Shown: positions 7,727 through 16,460 of the stretch, piece after piece
How positions within the stretch are numbered: position 1 is the first letter of the stretch
How the letters are laid out: the number at the start of each line of letters is the position of its first letter
Assembly (NCBI RefSeq): GCF_900090315.1
Contig: NZ_FMHZ01000002.1
Span: forward strand, 4,868,501-4,932,500
DNA length: 64,000 bases
DNA from: Micromonospora citrea
Lineage (GTDB): Bacteria; Actinomycetota; Actinomycetes; Mycobacteriales; Micromonosporaceae
Direction: 5' to 3'
Program-made: the position numbers and the translations under genes
Notes under the pieces: model-generated
Told to the model about the DNA's origin: nothing
Seen by the model: only the letters and a program-made list of their open reading frames with translations
Databases searched by the model: none

Positions 7727-9060
7727 CGGGCGAGCGCGACGAGATCGCGGTCGTCGGCGCCGGCCTGGCCGGCTGCCTGCTGGCCTGCTTCCTGGCCCGC
7801 CGCGGCTACCCGGTGGCGCTCTACGAGCGGCGGCCCGACCCGCGTACCGGCACCGTCGAGCGGGGCCGCTCGATCAACCTGGCGCTCTCCGAGCGGGGCC
7901 TGGACGCGTTGCGCCGCATCGGCCTCGACGGGCAGGTGCTGGCGGACGCGCTGCCGATGCGCGGCCGGATGATCCACCCGGTCGCCGGCGAGCCGCAGTT
8001 CCAGTCGTACAGCGCCTCCGGCGACCGGGCGATCAACTCGATCAGCCGGGGCGCGCTGAACAACGCCCTGCTGGACGCGGCGACCGCCCTGCCCGGGGTG
8101 CGGGTCGCCTTCGACCACCGGCTCGTCGGGCTCGACCCGGCCACCGGCGAGATGACCTTCGAGACGCCGCGGGGCAAGGTCGCGGCCACCGCGTCGGTCG
8201 TCCTCGGCGCCGACGGCGCCGGCTCGGCGGTGCGCGGGCAGTTGCTGGCGTACGGGCTGCTGACCGAGAGCCTGGACTTCCTCGACTACGGCTACAAGGA
8301 GCTGACGATCCCCCCGCTGGGTGGGGACTTCGCCCTCGACCCGGACGCGCTGCACATCTGGCCGCGCGGCACCTCGATGATGATCGCGCTGCCGAACCCG
8401 GACCGCTCGTTCACCTGCACGCTCTTCTGGCCCACCCACGGCACCGCCAGCTTCGCGTCGCTGGGCAGCCCGGCGGCCATCGAGCGGCACTTCGCCGAGC
8501 ACTACCCGGACCTGCCGCCGCTCGCCCCGAACCTGGTCGACGACTACCAGCACAACCCGGTGGGCGTGCTCGGCACCGTCCGCTGCACGCCCTGGCAGGC
8601 CAACGGGCGGGTCGGCCTGCTCGGCGACGCCGCGCACGCCATCGTCCCGTTCTACGGCCAGGGCGCGAACTGCGCGTTCGAGGACGTGGTCGAGCTGGAC
8701 CGGTGCCTGGCGGAGTGCGCCGACGACTGGTCGGCGGCGCTGCCGCTGTTCCAGGAGCGCCGGCAGGCCAACGCCGAGGCGATCGCGCGGATGGCGCTGG
8801 CCAACTTCGTGGAGATGCGCGACAAGGTGGCCTCCCCGCTGTTCCAGGCCGGCCGGAAGGTCGAGCACGCCCTGGAACGGGCGCTGCCGGGCCGGTACGT
8901 TTCCCGGTACGAGCTGGTGTCCTTCTCGACCACCCCGTACGCCGAGGTGGTCCGGCGCGTCCGCAGGCAGCACCGGCTGCTCGCGGCGGTGGCCGGCGGC
9001 GCGGCGGCCCTGCTGGCCGGCGCGGTCGGCGTGGCGATCAACCGAGGGAGGCGTCGATGA
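7723..9060 (+). CDS. kmo: Kynurenine 3-monooxygenase with C-terminal hydrophobic segment
   Basis: 445-residue FAD-dependent aromatic hydroxylase converting L-kynurenine to 3-hydroxykynurenine with NADPH and O2. The FAD-binding dinucleotide motif is VVGAGLAGCLLACFLARRGY. The GxxS/NLALSERG segment (RGRSINLALSERGLDALRRI) and the second FAD motif GLLGDAAHAIVPFYGQGANC are diagnostic of KMO. Unusually, the C-terminus ends in a hydrophobic stretch (LLAAVAGGAAALLAGAVGVA) followed by NRGRRR. This resembles a tail anchor, like the membrane-targeting tail of mitochondrial KMO. Start and stop overlap the neighbouring genes by 4 bp each. Confidence 0.92.
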   Translation: MTGERDEIAVVGAGLAGCLLACFLARRGYPVALYERRPDPRTGTVERGRSINLALSERGLDALRRIGLDGQVLADALPMRGRMIHPVAGEPQFQSYSASGDRAINSISRGALNNALLDAATALPGVRVAFDHRLVGLDPATGEMTFETPRGKVAATASVVLGADGAGSAVRGQLLAYGLLTESLDFLDYGYKELTIPPLGGDFALDPDALHIWPRGTSMMIALPNPDRSFTCTLFWPTHGTASFASLGSPAAIERHFAEHYPDLPPLAPNLVDDYQHNPVGVLGTVRCTPWQANGRVGLLGDAAHAIVPFYGQGANCAFEDVVELDRCLAECADDWSAALPLFQERRQANAEAIARMALANFVEMRDKVASPLFQAGRKVEHALERALPGRYVSRYELVSFSTTPYAEVVRRVRRQHRLLAAVAGGAAALLAGAVGVAINRGRRR

Positions 9061-10565
9061 CCGTCACCTGGGACCCCCGGCTGATGGCCGGGCGGGCGCC
9101 CGACGGCCCGGGTCTGCTGCGCAACTTCGTCGGCGGCGAGTTCGTCGAGGCCGGGCGCCGGTTCACCAAGCGCAGCCCGGTCACCGGCGAGCCGGTGTTC
9201 GAGGTCGCGGAGGCCGACCGGGCGTGCGTGGACGACGCGGTGGCCGCCGCGCGGGCCGCGCTGCGCGGGCCGTGGGGCCGGATGGGGGAGCGCGAGCGGG
9301 CCGAGGTGCTGCGCCGGGTCGCCGACGAGCTGGAGCGCCGCTTCGACGACCTGGTCACCGCCGAGGTCGCCGACACCGGCAAGGCCATCTCGCAGGCGCG
9401 GACGCTGGACATCCCGCGCGGGGCGGCGAACTTCCGCGCCTTCGCCGAGATCGTGGCGACCGCGCCGACGGAGTCCTTCACCACGGTCACCCCGACCGGC
9501 GGCCGGGCGCTGAACTACGCGGTCCGCAAGCCGGTCGGCGTGGTCGCGGTGATCGTGCCCTGGAACCTGCCGCTGCTGCTGCTCACCTGGAAGGTCGCCC
9601 CGGCCCTGGCCTGCGGCGACACGGTGGTGGTGAAACCCAGCGAGGAGACCCCCGCCTCGGCGACCCTGCTCGCCGAGGTGATGGCCGCCGCCGGCGTGCC
9701 CGACGGCGTGTTCAACCTGGTGCACGGCTTCGGGCCCGACTCGGCCGGGGAGTTCCTCACCCGTCACCCCGGGGTCGACGCGATCACCTTCACCGGCGAG
9801 TCGGCCACCGGCGGTGCCATCATGCGGGCCGCCGCCGACGGCGTGAAGGCCGTCTCCTTCGAGCTGGGCGGCAAGAACGCCGGGCTGGTCTTCGCCGACG
9901 CCGACCTCGACGCGGCCGTGGCCGGCTCGGTGCGCTCCAGCTTCACCAACGGCGGGCAGGTGTGCCTCTGCACCGAACGCATCTACGTGCAGCGCCCGGT
10001 GTTCGAGGAGTTCACCGCCCGGCTGGCGAAGCGGGCCGGGGAACTGCCGTTCGGCTGGCCGACCGACGAGGCCACCGTCAACATGCCGCTGATCTCGCAC
10101 CAGCACCGGGCCAAGGTGCTCGGCCACTACGAGCTGGCCCGCACCGAGGGCGCCGAGGTGCTCGCCGGGGGCGGCGCGCCGGCCTTCGGCGACGCCCGCG
10201 ACGGCGGCGCGTACGTGCAGCCGACGGTGCTGACCGGGCTGGGCCCGGACGCCCGCACCAACCGCGAGGAGATCTTCGGCCCGGTGGTGCACGTCGCCCC
10301 GTTCGACGACGAGGAGGAGGCTTACGCGCTGGCCAACGGCACCGAGTACGGCCTCGCGGCGACGGTGTGGACCCGCGACGTCGGGCGGGCGCACCGGGCC
10401 GGCGCCCGGCTCGACGCCGGCATCGTCTGGGTCAACACCTGGTTCCTGCGCGACCTGCGTACCCCGTTCGGCGGGGTGAAGGCGTCGGGGATCGGGCGCG
10501 AGGGCGGCGTGCACTCCCTCGACTTCTATTCCGAACTGACGAACGTCTGCGTGGACCTGACATGA
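9057..10565 (+). CDS. 2-aminomuconic 6-semialdehyde dehydrogenase
   Basis: 502-residue NAD-dependent aldehyde dehydrogenase. Motifs: VIVPWNLPLLLLTWKVAPAL (cofactor and Asn), FTGESATGG (Rossmann Gly), FELGGKNAGLVF (general-base Glu) and GGQVCLCTERIY (catalytic Cys). It belongs to the hydroxymuconic/aminomuconic semialdehyde dehydrogenase branch, judged by operon context. Its job here is to oxidise 2-aminomuconate 6-semialdehyde, made by ACMSD, to 2-aminomuconate before the unstable aldehyde cyclises to picolinate. ATG overlaps the kmo stop by 4 bp. A 67-bp gap follows before the hydratase gene, unlike the tight spacing upstream. Confidence 0.88.
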   Translation: MTVTWDPRLMAGRAPDGPGLLRNFVGGEFVEAGRRFTKRSPVTGEPVFEVAEADRACVDDAVAAARAALRGPWGRMGERERAEVLRRVADELERRFDDLVTAEVADTGKAISQARTLDIPRGAANFRAFAEIVATAPTESFTTVTPTGGRALNYAVRKPVGVVAVIVPWNLPLLLLTWKVAPALACGDTVVVKPSEETPASATLLAEVMAAAGVPDGVFNLVHGFGPDSAGEFLTRHPGVDAITFTGESATGGAIMRAAADGVKAVSFELGGKNAGLVFADADLDAAVAGSVRSSFTNGGQVCLCTERIYVQRPVFEEFTARLAKRAGELPFGWPTDEATVNMPLISHQHRAKVLGHYELARTEGAEVLAGGGAPAFGDARDGGAYVQPTVLTGLGPDARTNREEIFGPVVHVAPFDDEEEAYALANGTEYGLAATVWTRDVGRAHRAGARLDAGIVWVNTWFLRDLRTPFGGVKASGIGREGGVHSLDFYSELTNVCVDLT

Positions 10566-10632
10566 GCGAGCGGATCGACAGGCGCGGCGCGGGGCGGCCT
10601 CGTGGCGGCTGCGCGCGCGGCGAGGAGCGGAC
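10566..10632 (+). other. 67-bp intra-operon spacer, Arg/Gly-coding-like filler
   Basis: A GC-rich stretch between two otherwise tightly packed operon genes. It starts ATGAGCGAGCGG over the preceding stop and contains no gene. It resembles the short GC-rich insertion sequences often found between actinomycete operon genes. Whether it repeats elsewhere in the genome cannot be seen here. Confidence 0.4.
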
Positions 10633-11427
10633 ATGAGCGTCGACTACGAGGCGGCGGCCAGGGAACTTCTCGACGCGCGGGAGAGCGGCAAGCCCTGCCC
10701 GCCGCTGCGCGGGCGGCTGCTGCCCGAGGGGGACGTCACCTCGGCGTACGTCGTCCAGCAGCTCCAGGTGCGACAGTGGCTGCGGCGGGGCGACCGCCGG
10801 GTCGGCGCCAAGATCGGCCTGACGTCGCGGGCGGTGCAGGAGAGCTTCGGCGTCTTCCAGCCCGACTTCGGGGTGCTGACCGACGCGATGGCGGTGCCCG
10901 ACGGCGCCGAGGTGGCCGTCGACCGGCTGCTCCAGCCCAGGGTGGAGGCGGAGGTCGCGTTCGTGCTCGGCGCGGACCTGCCCGACGAGCGGATCACCAC
11001 CGCCGACCTCGTCCGCGCGGTCGACCACGTGCTGCCGGCGATCGAGATCGTCGACTCGCGGATCGCCGGCTGGGACATCTCCATCGTGGACACCGTCGCC
11101 GACAACGCCTCCAGTGGCCTGTTCGTGCTCGGCACCGCGCCGCGCCGGCTCGCCGACGTGGACCTGCGGCTGTGCGGGATGGTCCTCGAACACGCCGGGG
11201 AACCGGTGTCGGTCGGCGCGGGCGCGGCCTGCCTGGGCAACCCGCTGCACGCGCTGGAGTGGCTGGCGCGGACGACGGCCCGCTCCGGCGACCCGCTGCG
11301 CGCGGGCGACGTGGTGCTCTCCGGGGCGCTCGGCCCGATGGTGCCGGTGACCCCGGGCGCGGCGTACGAGGCGCGGATCTCCGGCCTCGGGTCGGTCCGG
11401 ACGTGTTTCTCTCAGGAGGCGTCATGA
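10633..11427 (+). CDS. 2-oxopent-4-enoate hydratase
   Basis: 264-residue member of the fumarylacetoacetate hydrolase-like hydratase/decarboxylase family (MhpD, XylJ/DmpE type). It adds water to 2-hydroxypenta-2,4-dienoate to give 4-hydroxy-2-oxovalerate. The family pattern is clear: [18 protein letters not shown], the acidic metal-binding segment [27 protein letters not shown], and [13 protein letters not shown]. It is a paralogue of the decarboxylase at 13497-14270, with which it may form a complex, as XylI/XylJ do. Which of the two is hydratase is assigned by similarity: the decarboxylase has the shorter N-terminus and KMGLTSRAKMAQVGV. It overlaps the acetaldehyde dehydrogenase gene by 4 bp. 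Confidence 0.87.
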   Translation: MSVDYEAAARELLDARESGKPCPPLRGRLLPEGDVTSAYVVQQLQVRQWLRRGDRRVGAKIGLTSRAVQESFGVFQPDFGVLTDAMAVPDGAEVAVDRLLQPRVEAEVAFVLGADLPDERITTADLVRAVDHVLPAIEIVDSRIAGWDISIVDTVADNASSGLFVLGTAPRRLADVDLRLCGMVLEHAGEPVSVGAGAACLGNPLHALEWLARTTARSGDPLRAGDVVLSGALGPMVPVTPGAAYEARISGLGSVRTCFSQEAS

Positions 11428-12386
11428 GTGTCGGGGTGGCGGTGATCGGGTCGGGCAACATCGGCACCGATCTGATGATCAAGGTGCTGCGGTTGAGTGA
11501 CCGTCTGCGCATGGTGGCGATGGCCGGCATCGACCCTGCCTCCGACGGCCTGGCCCGGGCCCGGCGTCTCGGCGTGGCGACCACCGCCGAGGGCGTCGAC
11601 GGGCTGGTCGCGATGCCCGAGTTCGCCGACGTGGAGCTGGTCTTCGACGCCACCTCGGCCGGGGCGCACCGGCACAACGACGCCGTGCTGCGCGCGCACG
11701 GGCGCACCGTGGTCGACCTGACTCCCGCCGCGATCGGCCCGTACGTGGTGCCGCCGGTCAACCTCGACGAGCACCTGCGCGAGCGCAACGTGAACATGGT
11801 GACCTGCGGCGGCCAGGCCACCGTTCCGATCGTCGCCGCGGTCGCCCGGGTCACCCCGGTGGCGTACGGGGAGATCGTCGCCTCGATCGCCTCGAAGTCG
11901 GCCGGCCCGGGGACCCGGGCCAACATCGACGAGTTCACCGAGACCACCGCCCGGGCCATCGAGGTGGTCGGCGGCGCGGAGCGCGGCAAGGCGATCATCG
12001 TGCTGAACCCGGCCGACCCGCCGCTGCTGATGCGGGACACCGTCTACTGCCTCTGCCCGGACGACGACGCCGATCGGGTCGCGATCGCCTCCTCGGTGGC
12101 CGACATGGTGGCGGCCGTGCAGGAGTACGTCCCCGGCTACCGGCTCAAGCAGACCGTGCAGTTCGACTGGATCGACACGTACGTGCCGGCACTGGGCCGG
12201 AACCTCTTCGGGTTGCAGGTCTCGGTCTTCCTGGAGGTCTCCGGCGCCGGGCACTACCTGCCGGCGTACGCCGGGAACCTGGACATCATGACCTCGGCCG
12301 CGCTGCGCACCGCGGAGCGTCTGGTCGCCGTGCGGTCGGCGGCCGGCCGCGCCGCCGCGCCGGACGCCACGGGGGTGACCGCATGA
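11424..12386 (+). CDS. Acetaldehyde dehydrogenase (acetylating)
   Basis: 320-residue MhpF/DmpF-type enzyme converting acetaldehyde, NAD and CoA to acetyl-CoA. It has the NAD-binding [13 protein letters not shown], the catalytic Cys in [14 protein letters not shown], and [20 protein letters not shown]. The ribosome site CAGGAGGC lies within the end of the preceding gene. It is followed with a 4-bp overlap by the aldolase, with which family members form a channelled heterocomplex that passes acetaldehyde directly. This is the last step of the operon's lower pathway, feeding central metabolism. Confidence 0.93.
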   Translation: MSVGVAVIGSGNIGTDLMIKVLRLSDRLRMVAMAGIDPASDGLARARRLGVATTAEGVDGLVAMPEFADVELVFDATSAGAHRHNDAVLRAHGRTVVDLTPAAIGPYVVPPVNLDEHLRERNVNMVTCGGQATVPIVAAVARVTPVAYGEIVASIASKSAGPGTRANIDEFTETTARAIEVVGGAERGKAIIVLNPADPPLLMRDTVYCLCPDDDADRVAIASSVADMVAAVQEYVPGYRLKQTVQFDWIDTYVPALGRNLFGLQVSVFLEVSGAGHYLPAYAGNLDIMTSAALRTAERLVAVRSAAGRAAAPDATGVTA

Positions 12387-13441
12387 CCGACCTGTACATC
12401 CAGGACGTGACGCTGCGCGACGGCATGCACGCCGTCGCCCACCGCTACACCGTCGAGCAGGTGCGCGCCATCGCCGCCGCGCTGGACGCCGCCGGGGTGG
12501 CCGCCGTCGAGGTGGCGCACGGCGACGGGCTCGCCGGCTCCAGCGTCAACTACGGCCACGGCGCGGCCAGCGACGCCGAGTGGATCTCGGCGGCGGCCGA
12601 GGTGATGACGAACGCGAAGCTGACCACCCTGCTGCTGCCCGGCATCGGCACCATCGCCGACCTGAGGGCGGCGAAGGCGCTCGGGGTGACGAGCGTGCGG
12701 ATCGCCACGCACTGCACCGAGGCGGACATCTCCGCCCAGCACATCTCCTGGGCCCGGGAGAACGGCATGGACGTCTCCGGCTTCCTGATGATGTCGCACA
12801 TGAACGACCCGGCCGGGCTGGCCGCGCAGGCCAAGCTCATGGAGTCGTACGGCGCGCACTGCGTCTACGTCACCGACTCCGGCGGCCGGCTGCTGATGTC
12901 CGACGTGGCGGAGCGCGTCGACGCGTACCGGCAGGTGCTGGAGCCGCAGACGCAGATCGGCATCCACGCGCACCACAACCTGTCGCTGGGGGTGGCCAAC
13001 AGCGTGGTCGCGGTCGAGCACGGCCGGATCCTCGGCGACGGGCCGGTCGGCTCGCCGCACGGCCGGACGGTGCGGGTGGACGCCTCGCTGGCGGGGCAGG
13101 GCGCCGGGGCCGGCAACGCGCCGCTGGAGGTCTTCGTCGCGGTTGCCGAGCTGCACGGCTGGAAGCACGGCTGCGACGTCTTCGCGCTGATGGACGCCGC
13201 CGACGACATCGTCCGGCCGTTGCAGGACCGGCCCGTGCAGGTCGACCGGGAGACGCTCTCGCTCGGCTACGCCGGGGTCTACTCCAGCTTCCTGCGGCAC
13301 GCCGAGCGGGCCTCGGCGAAGTACGGCGTGGACGTCCGGTCGATCCTGGTGGAGCTGGGCCGGCGCCGGATGGTCGGCGGACAGGAGGACATGATCGTCG
13401 ACGTGGCGTTGGACCTCGCCAGCAAGGGGGAATCGCTGTGA
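12383..13441 (+). CDS. 4-hydroxy-2-oxovalerate aldolase
   Basis: 352-residue DmpG/MhpE-type class II pyruvate aldolase. It splits 4-hydroxy-2-oxovalerate into pyruvate and acetaldehyde. Active-site motifs are visible: [15 protein letters not shown] (Arg-Asp and His), and the metal-binding HxH in [15 protein letters not shown]. Length and the C-terminal domain ([18 protein letters not shown]) match the family. It is translationally coupled to the acetaldehyde dehydrogenase, its obligate partner in known complexes. The stop is followed by a 55-bp spacer before the decarboxylase. Confidence 0.94.
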   Translation: MTDLYIQDVTLRDGMHAVAHRYTVEQVRAIAAALDAAGVAAVEVAHGDGLAGSSVNYGHGAASDAEWISAAAEVMTNAKLTTLLLPGIGTIADLRAAKALGVTSVRIATHCTEADISAQHISWARENGMDVSGFLMMSHMNDPAGLAAQAKLMESYGAHCVYVTDSGGRLLMSDVAERVDAYRQVLEPQTQIGIHAHHNLSLGVANSVVAVEHGRILGDGPVGSPHGRTVRVDASLAGQGAGAGNAPLEVFVAVAELHGWKHGCDVFALMDAADDIVRPLQDRPVQVDRETLSLGYAGVYSSFLRHAERASAKYGVDVRSILVELGRRRMVGGQEDMIVDVALDLASKGESL

Positions 13442-13496
13442 GCGCGAGGAGTGAGCCGGTTCTGCGAGCCCCGCGGTCGCGAACGAAGGTGGCACG
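13442..13496. repeat. Candidate dispersed intergenic repeat between operon genes
   Basis: The spacer reads GCGCGAGGAGTGAGCCGG at its start and ends just before the GTG of the next gene. Its translation would read [17 protein letters not shown] closely similar motif is, from memory, a recurrent intergenic element in Micromonospora and Salinispora genomes, often mistaken for protein ends. Only one copy is present in this window. Confidence 0.4.
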
Positions 13497-14270
13497 GTGA
13501 TCGGGCCGGACACGGCGGGGATCGCCGAGCGGCTGGACGCGGCGGCCGGCACCGCCACCGCCATTCCGCAACTGGCCGTCGAGACCGGCCTGGACGTCGA
13601 CGCCGCGTACGCGGTGCAGACCGCGCTGCTGCAGCGCCGGATCGACCGGGGCGAGCGGCTGGTCGGGCTCAAGATGGGGCTGACCAGCCGGGCGAAGATG
13701 GCCCAGGTCGGCGTGGACGAGGTGATCTGGGGCCGGCTCACCGACGCCATGCGGGTGCCCGACGGCGGCGTGGTCGACGTCGGCGACCACATCCACCCCC
13801 GGGTCGAGCCGGAGGTGGCGTTCCTGCTGGACCGGCTTCCCGAGCCCGGCGAGCCCGTCGGCGACTTCACCGACGCGGTCCGGGCCGTCGCCCCGGCCCT
13901 CGAGGTGATCGACTCCCGGTACGCGAACTTCACCTTCTCGCTGCCCGACGTGGTCGCCGACAACACGTCGGCCGCCGCGTTCGTGGTCGGGCCGTGGTGC
14001 CCGGTGCCGGACGGGCTGGACAACCTGGGCGTGCTGCTGGAGGTCGACGGCCGGGTGGCCCAGGTCGGTTCGACCGCCGCCATCCTCGGCGACCCGCGCC
14101 GGGCGCTCGACGAGGGCATCCGGCTCGCCGGTCGGCACGGGGTGCGGCTGCGCTCCGGGTGGGTGTTCCTGGCCGGCGCGGCCACCGCCGCCGTGCCGCT
14201 GCGTCCCGGCGCCCACGTCCGGGCCGTCGTCGAGAAGCTCGGCACGGCGTCGCTGCGGGCGTCGTCGTGA
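13497..14270 (+). CDS. 2-oxo-3-hexenedioate (4-oxalocrotonate) decarboxylase
   Basis: 257 residues, same FAH-like family as the hydratase. It decarboxylates 4-oxalocrotonate to 2-hydroxypenta-2,4-dienoate. Motifs: VGLKMGLTSRAKMAQVGVDE, metal ligands in HPRVEPEVAFLL, ALEVIDSRYANFTFSLPDVV, VADNTSAAAFVVG. In the kyn pathway its substrate is produced by 2-aminomuconate deaminase, the next gene but for a 124-bp gap. GTG start at 13497. That downstream gap contains a long inverted repeat. Confidence 0.87.
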   Translation: MIGPDTAGIAERLDAAAGTATAIPQLAVETGLDVDAAYAVQTALLQRRIDRGERLVGLKMGLTSRAKMAQVGVDEVIWGRLTDAMRVPDGGVVDVGDHIHPRVEPEVAFLLDRLPEPGEPVGDFTDAVRAVAPALEVIDSRYANFTFSLPDVVADNTSAAAFVVGPWCPVPDGLDNLGVLLEVDGRVAQVGSTAAILGDPRRALDEGIRLAGRHGVRLRSGWVFLAGAATAAVPLRPGAHVRAVVEKLGTASLRASS

Positions 14271-14279
14271 GCGGGGTGA

Positions 14280-14353
14280 GGGGTTCCGGGCAGCCCACCC
14301 GGCTCCGGGCGGTCAGGCTTGATCCCTGCGCCGGGCTGGCTGCCCGGAACCCC
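14280..14353. repeat. Long perfect inverted repeat inside kyn operon
   Basis: Two perfect 16-bp arms, GGGGTTCCGGGCAGCC at 14280-14295 and its complement at 14338-14353, flank a 42-nt loop. It lies in the largest gap of the operon, between the decarboxylase and the deaminase. It could be a transcriptional attenuator or terminator, an RNA-processing hairpin, or a small nonautonomous insertion. There is no T-run after it. Confidence 0.75.
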
Positions 14354-14394
14354 GTCGTGGTCACCGTCCGCGCGTCCCTGCCGGGTGGTTCGCG

Positions 14395-14823
14395 GTGAGC
14401 GGCGAGGCGCGCGTGGTGGCGGGGAAGGCCGTGCCGCGCGGGGCGTTTCCGCACGTCAAGGTGGCCGGCGGGTTCGTGTTCGTCTCCGGTACGTCGTCGC
14501 GGCGGCCGGACAACAGCTTCGCCGGTGTCGAGGTGGACGAGTTCGGCACCACCAACCTGGACATCCGGGCGCAGACCCGGGCCGTGATCGAGAACATCCG
14601 GGACCTGCTGCGGTCGGTCGGCGCGGACCTCACCGACCTCGTGCAGGTCACCTCGTACCTGGTGAACATGAACGACTTCGGCGGTTACAACGAGGTGTGG
14701 GCCGAGTTCTTCGACGCCACCGGGCCGACCCGCACCACGGTCGCCGTGCACCAGCTGCCGCACCCGCACCTGCTCATCGAGATTCAGGCCGTGGCCCTTC
14801 TCCCCTCAGGAGGTCAGTCGTGA
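14395..14823 (+). CDS. 2-aminomuconate deaminase, RidA family
   Basis: 142 residues of the RidA/YjgF fold. AmnD-type members hydrolyse 2-aminomuconate to 4-oxalocrotonate and ammonia. Visible motifs: [59 protein letters not shown], and the family C-terminal [13 protein letters not shown]. Operon context between ACMSD/dehydrogenase and decarboxylase functions identifies it as the pathway deaminase rather than a general imine deaminase. GTG start at 14395; 4-bp overlap with the dioxygenase gene. Confidence 0.88.
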   Translation: MSGEARVVAGKAVPRGAFPHVKVAGGFVFVSGTSSRRPDNSFAGVEVDEFGTTNLDIRAQTRAVIENIRDLLRSVGADLTDLVQVTSYLVNMNDFGGYNEVWAEFFDATGPTRTTVAVHQLPHPHLLIEIQAVALLPSGGQS

Positions 14824-15344
14824 GTGAGATCGCCGAGCCGTTCAGCTTTCCGGGGTGGATCGCGGAGAACCAGCACCTGCTGAAGCCGCCGGTCGGCAAC
14901 AAGGAGATGTTCCCGGGCGGGGACGACTTCATCGTGATGGTCGTGGGTGGGCCCAACCAGCGCACCGACTTCCACGTCGACCCGTACGAGGAGTTCTTCT
15001 ACCAGGTCAAGGGCAACATGCACATCAACCTGATGCTCCCGGAGGGGCCGCGTACGGTGCACGTGCGCGAGGGTCAGATGTGGATGCTGCCGCGCAACAC
15101 CCCGCACTCGCCGCAGCGCCCCGAGGCCGGCTCGATCGGCGTGGTCGTGGAGCGGGTCCGCGAGGAGGGCACGCTGGAGAAGTTCCAGTGGTACTGCCCC
15201 GGGTGCGGGCACAAGGTGCACGAGGTCGAGTTGCAGGTCCGGGACATCGCCGCCGACCTGCCCCCGGTCTTCCAGGCGTTCTACGCCGACGAGGCCGCCC
15301 GCACCTGTGCCAACTGCGGCGCGCTGCACCCGGGCAAGGGCTGA
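14820..15344 (+). CDS. 3-hydroxyanthranilate 3,4-dioxygenase
   Basis: 174-residue cupin that opens the ring of 3-hydroxyanthranilate to 2-amino-3-carboxymuconate semialdehyde. The catalytic Fe(II) ligands are in [17 protein letters not shown] (His, Glu) and NTPHSPQRP (His). The C-terminal half carries the four cysteines (WYCPGCGHK and RTCANCGA) of the second, rubredoxin-like iron site found in bacterial and fungal enzymes. A clear ribosome site (CAGGAGG) precedes the GTG at 14820. The stop codon overlaps the ACMSD start by one base, so the unstable product meets the next enzyme immediately. Confidence 0.94.
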   Translation: MSEIAEPFSFPGWIAENQHLLKPPVGNKEMFPGGDDFIVMVVGGPNQRTDFHVDPYEEFFYQVKGNMHINLMLPEGPRTVHVREGQMWMLPRNTPHSPQRPEAGSIGVVVERVREEGTLEKFQWYCPGCGHKVHEVELQVRDIAADLPPVFQAFYADEAARTCANCGALHPGKG

Positions 15345-16372
15345 TGCCCGCCGGGTCCGAACCGGCGCGGCTTCCGGTGGTCGACGTGCACACGCACGTC
15401 GTACCGAAGGGATGGCCGGACCTCGCCGCGGCGTGCGGCGGGTCCGGCTGGCCCTGGCTGCGGGTCGACTCCGAGCGGGCGGCCATGATCATGGTGGGGG
15501 AGACCGAGTTCCGCCCGGTCGGCGCGGAGTGCTGGGACGCGCCGACGCGCCTCGGGGACATGGACGCCGACGGCGTGGACGTGCAGGTCGTCTCGCCCAC
15601 CCCGGTCTTCTTCAGCTACGACCGCCCCGCCGACCAGGCGGTGCGGGTGGCGCGGATCTTCAACGACCTGACGCTGGAGGTCACCGCCGCCGGTGGCGAC
15701 CGGCTGGTGCCGTTCTGCCAGGTGCCGTTGCAGGACCCGGACGCGGCCTGCGCGGAGCTGGACCGCTGTCTCGCCGCCGGGCACGCCGGGGTGGAGATCG
15801 GCAACCACGTCGGCGACCGCGACCTGGACGACGCCGGCATCGTGCAGTTCCTGACGCACTGCGCCGAGGTGGGCGCGCCGGTCTTCGTGCACCCGTGGGA
15901 CATGCCGGGCGGCCCCCGGCTGGACCGGTGGATGGCCCGCTGGCTCGCCGGGATGCCCGCCGAGACGCACCTGTCGGTGCTGGCGCTGATCCTCGGCGGC
16001 GTCTTCGACCGGGTGCCCGACACGCTGCGGATCTGCTTCGCGCACGGCGGTGGCAGCTTCCCGTTCTGGCTGGGCCGCGCCGACAACGCCTGGCACCGCC
16101 GGGGCGACCTGGTACGCGGCGCCTCCACCGCCCCGCCCAGCTCCTACGTCGACCGGTTCCGCGTCGACTCGGTGGTCTTCTCCCCGCCGGCGCTGCGGCT
16201 GCTCGTCGACACGATGGGCGTCGAGGGGGTGCTGCTCGGCAGCGACTACCCGTACCCGCTGGGGGAGCGGCCGGTCGGCCGGGTGGTGCGCGAGGCGGAC
16301 TTCCTCACCGCCGAGCAGCGCGGCATGCTGCTCGGCGGCAACGCCCTGGGCTTCCTCGGCGCCCGCCCCTGA
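15344..16372 (+). CDS. 2-amino-3-carboxymuconate-6-semialdehyde decarboxylase
   Basis: 342-residue amidohydrolase-superfamily enzyme (ACMSD, NbaD-type). It diverts 2-amino-3-carboxymuconate semialdehyde from spontaneous quinolinate formation into the catabolic branch. Zn ligands and catalytic residues are visible: DVHTHVVPKGW (HxH), VHPWDMPGG (His), CFAHGGGSFPFWLGR (His), and GSDYPYPLGE (Asp). The ATG at 15344 overlaps the dioxygenase stop. It is the last gene of the operon; a strong hairpin follows 40 bp later. Confidence 0.92.
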   Translation: MPAGSEPARLPVVDVHTHVVPKGWPDLAAACGGSGWPWLRVDSERAAMIMVGETEFRPVGAECWDAPTRLGDMDADGVDVQVVSPTPVFFSYDRPADQAVRVARIFNDLTLEVTAAGGDRLVPFCQVPLQDPDAACAELDRCLAAGHAGVEIGNHVGDRDLDDAGIVQFLTHCAEVGAPVFVHPWDMPGGPRLDRWMARWLAGMPAETHLSVLALILGGVFDRVPDTLRICFAHGGGSFPFWLGRADNAWHRRGDLVRGASTAPPSSYVDRFRVDSVVFSPPALRLLVDTMGVEGVLLGSDYPYPLGERPVGRVVREADFLTAEQRGMLLGGNALGFLGARP

Positions 16373-16411
16373 CGCGCGCCCGCCGGGCCGGGCCGTCGGG
16401 CGGGGCGGGGT

Positions 16412-16451
16412 CCGGAGCCGTCGCGGCCCCCGGTGTGCGCGACGGCTCCGG
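16412..16451. terminator. Bidirectional terminator after kyn operon
   Basis: A perfect 14-bp stem (16412-16425 pairing with 16438-16451) with a 12-nt loop lies between the convergent ACMSD and hydrolase genes. There is no T-run, as usual in this GC range. It can serve both strands. Confidence 0.75.
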
Positions 16452-16460
16452 GGCGTGGGT

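Noticed and set aside
10566..10632. Small ORF starting ATGAGCGAGCGG after the dehydrogenase
   Set aside because: Only about 23 codons of Arg/Gly-rich filler that runs into the next gene's ribosome site; more likely a spacer.
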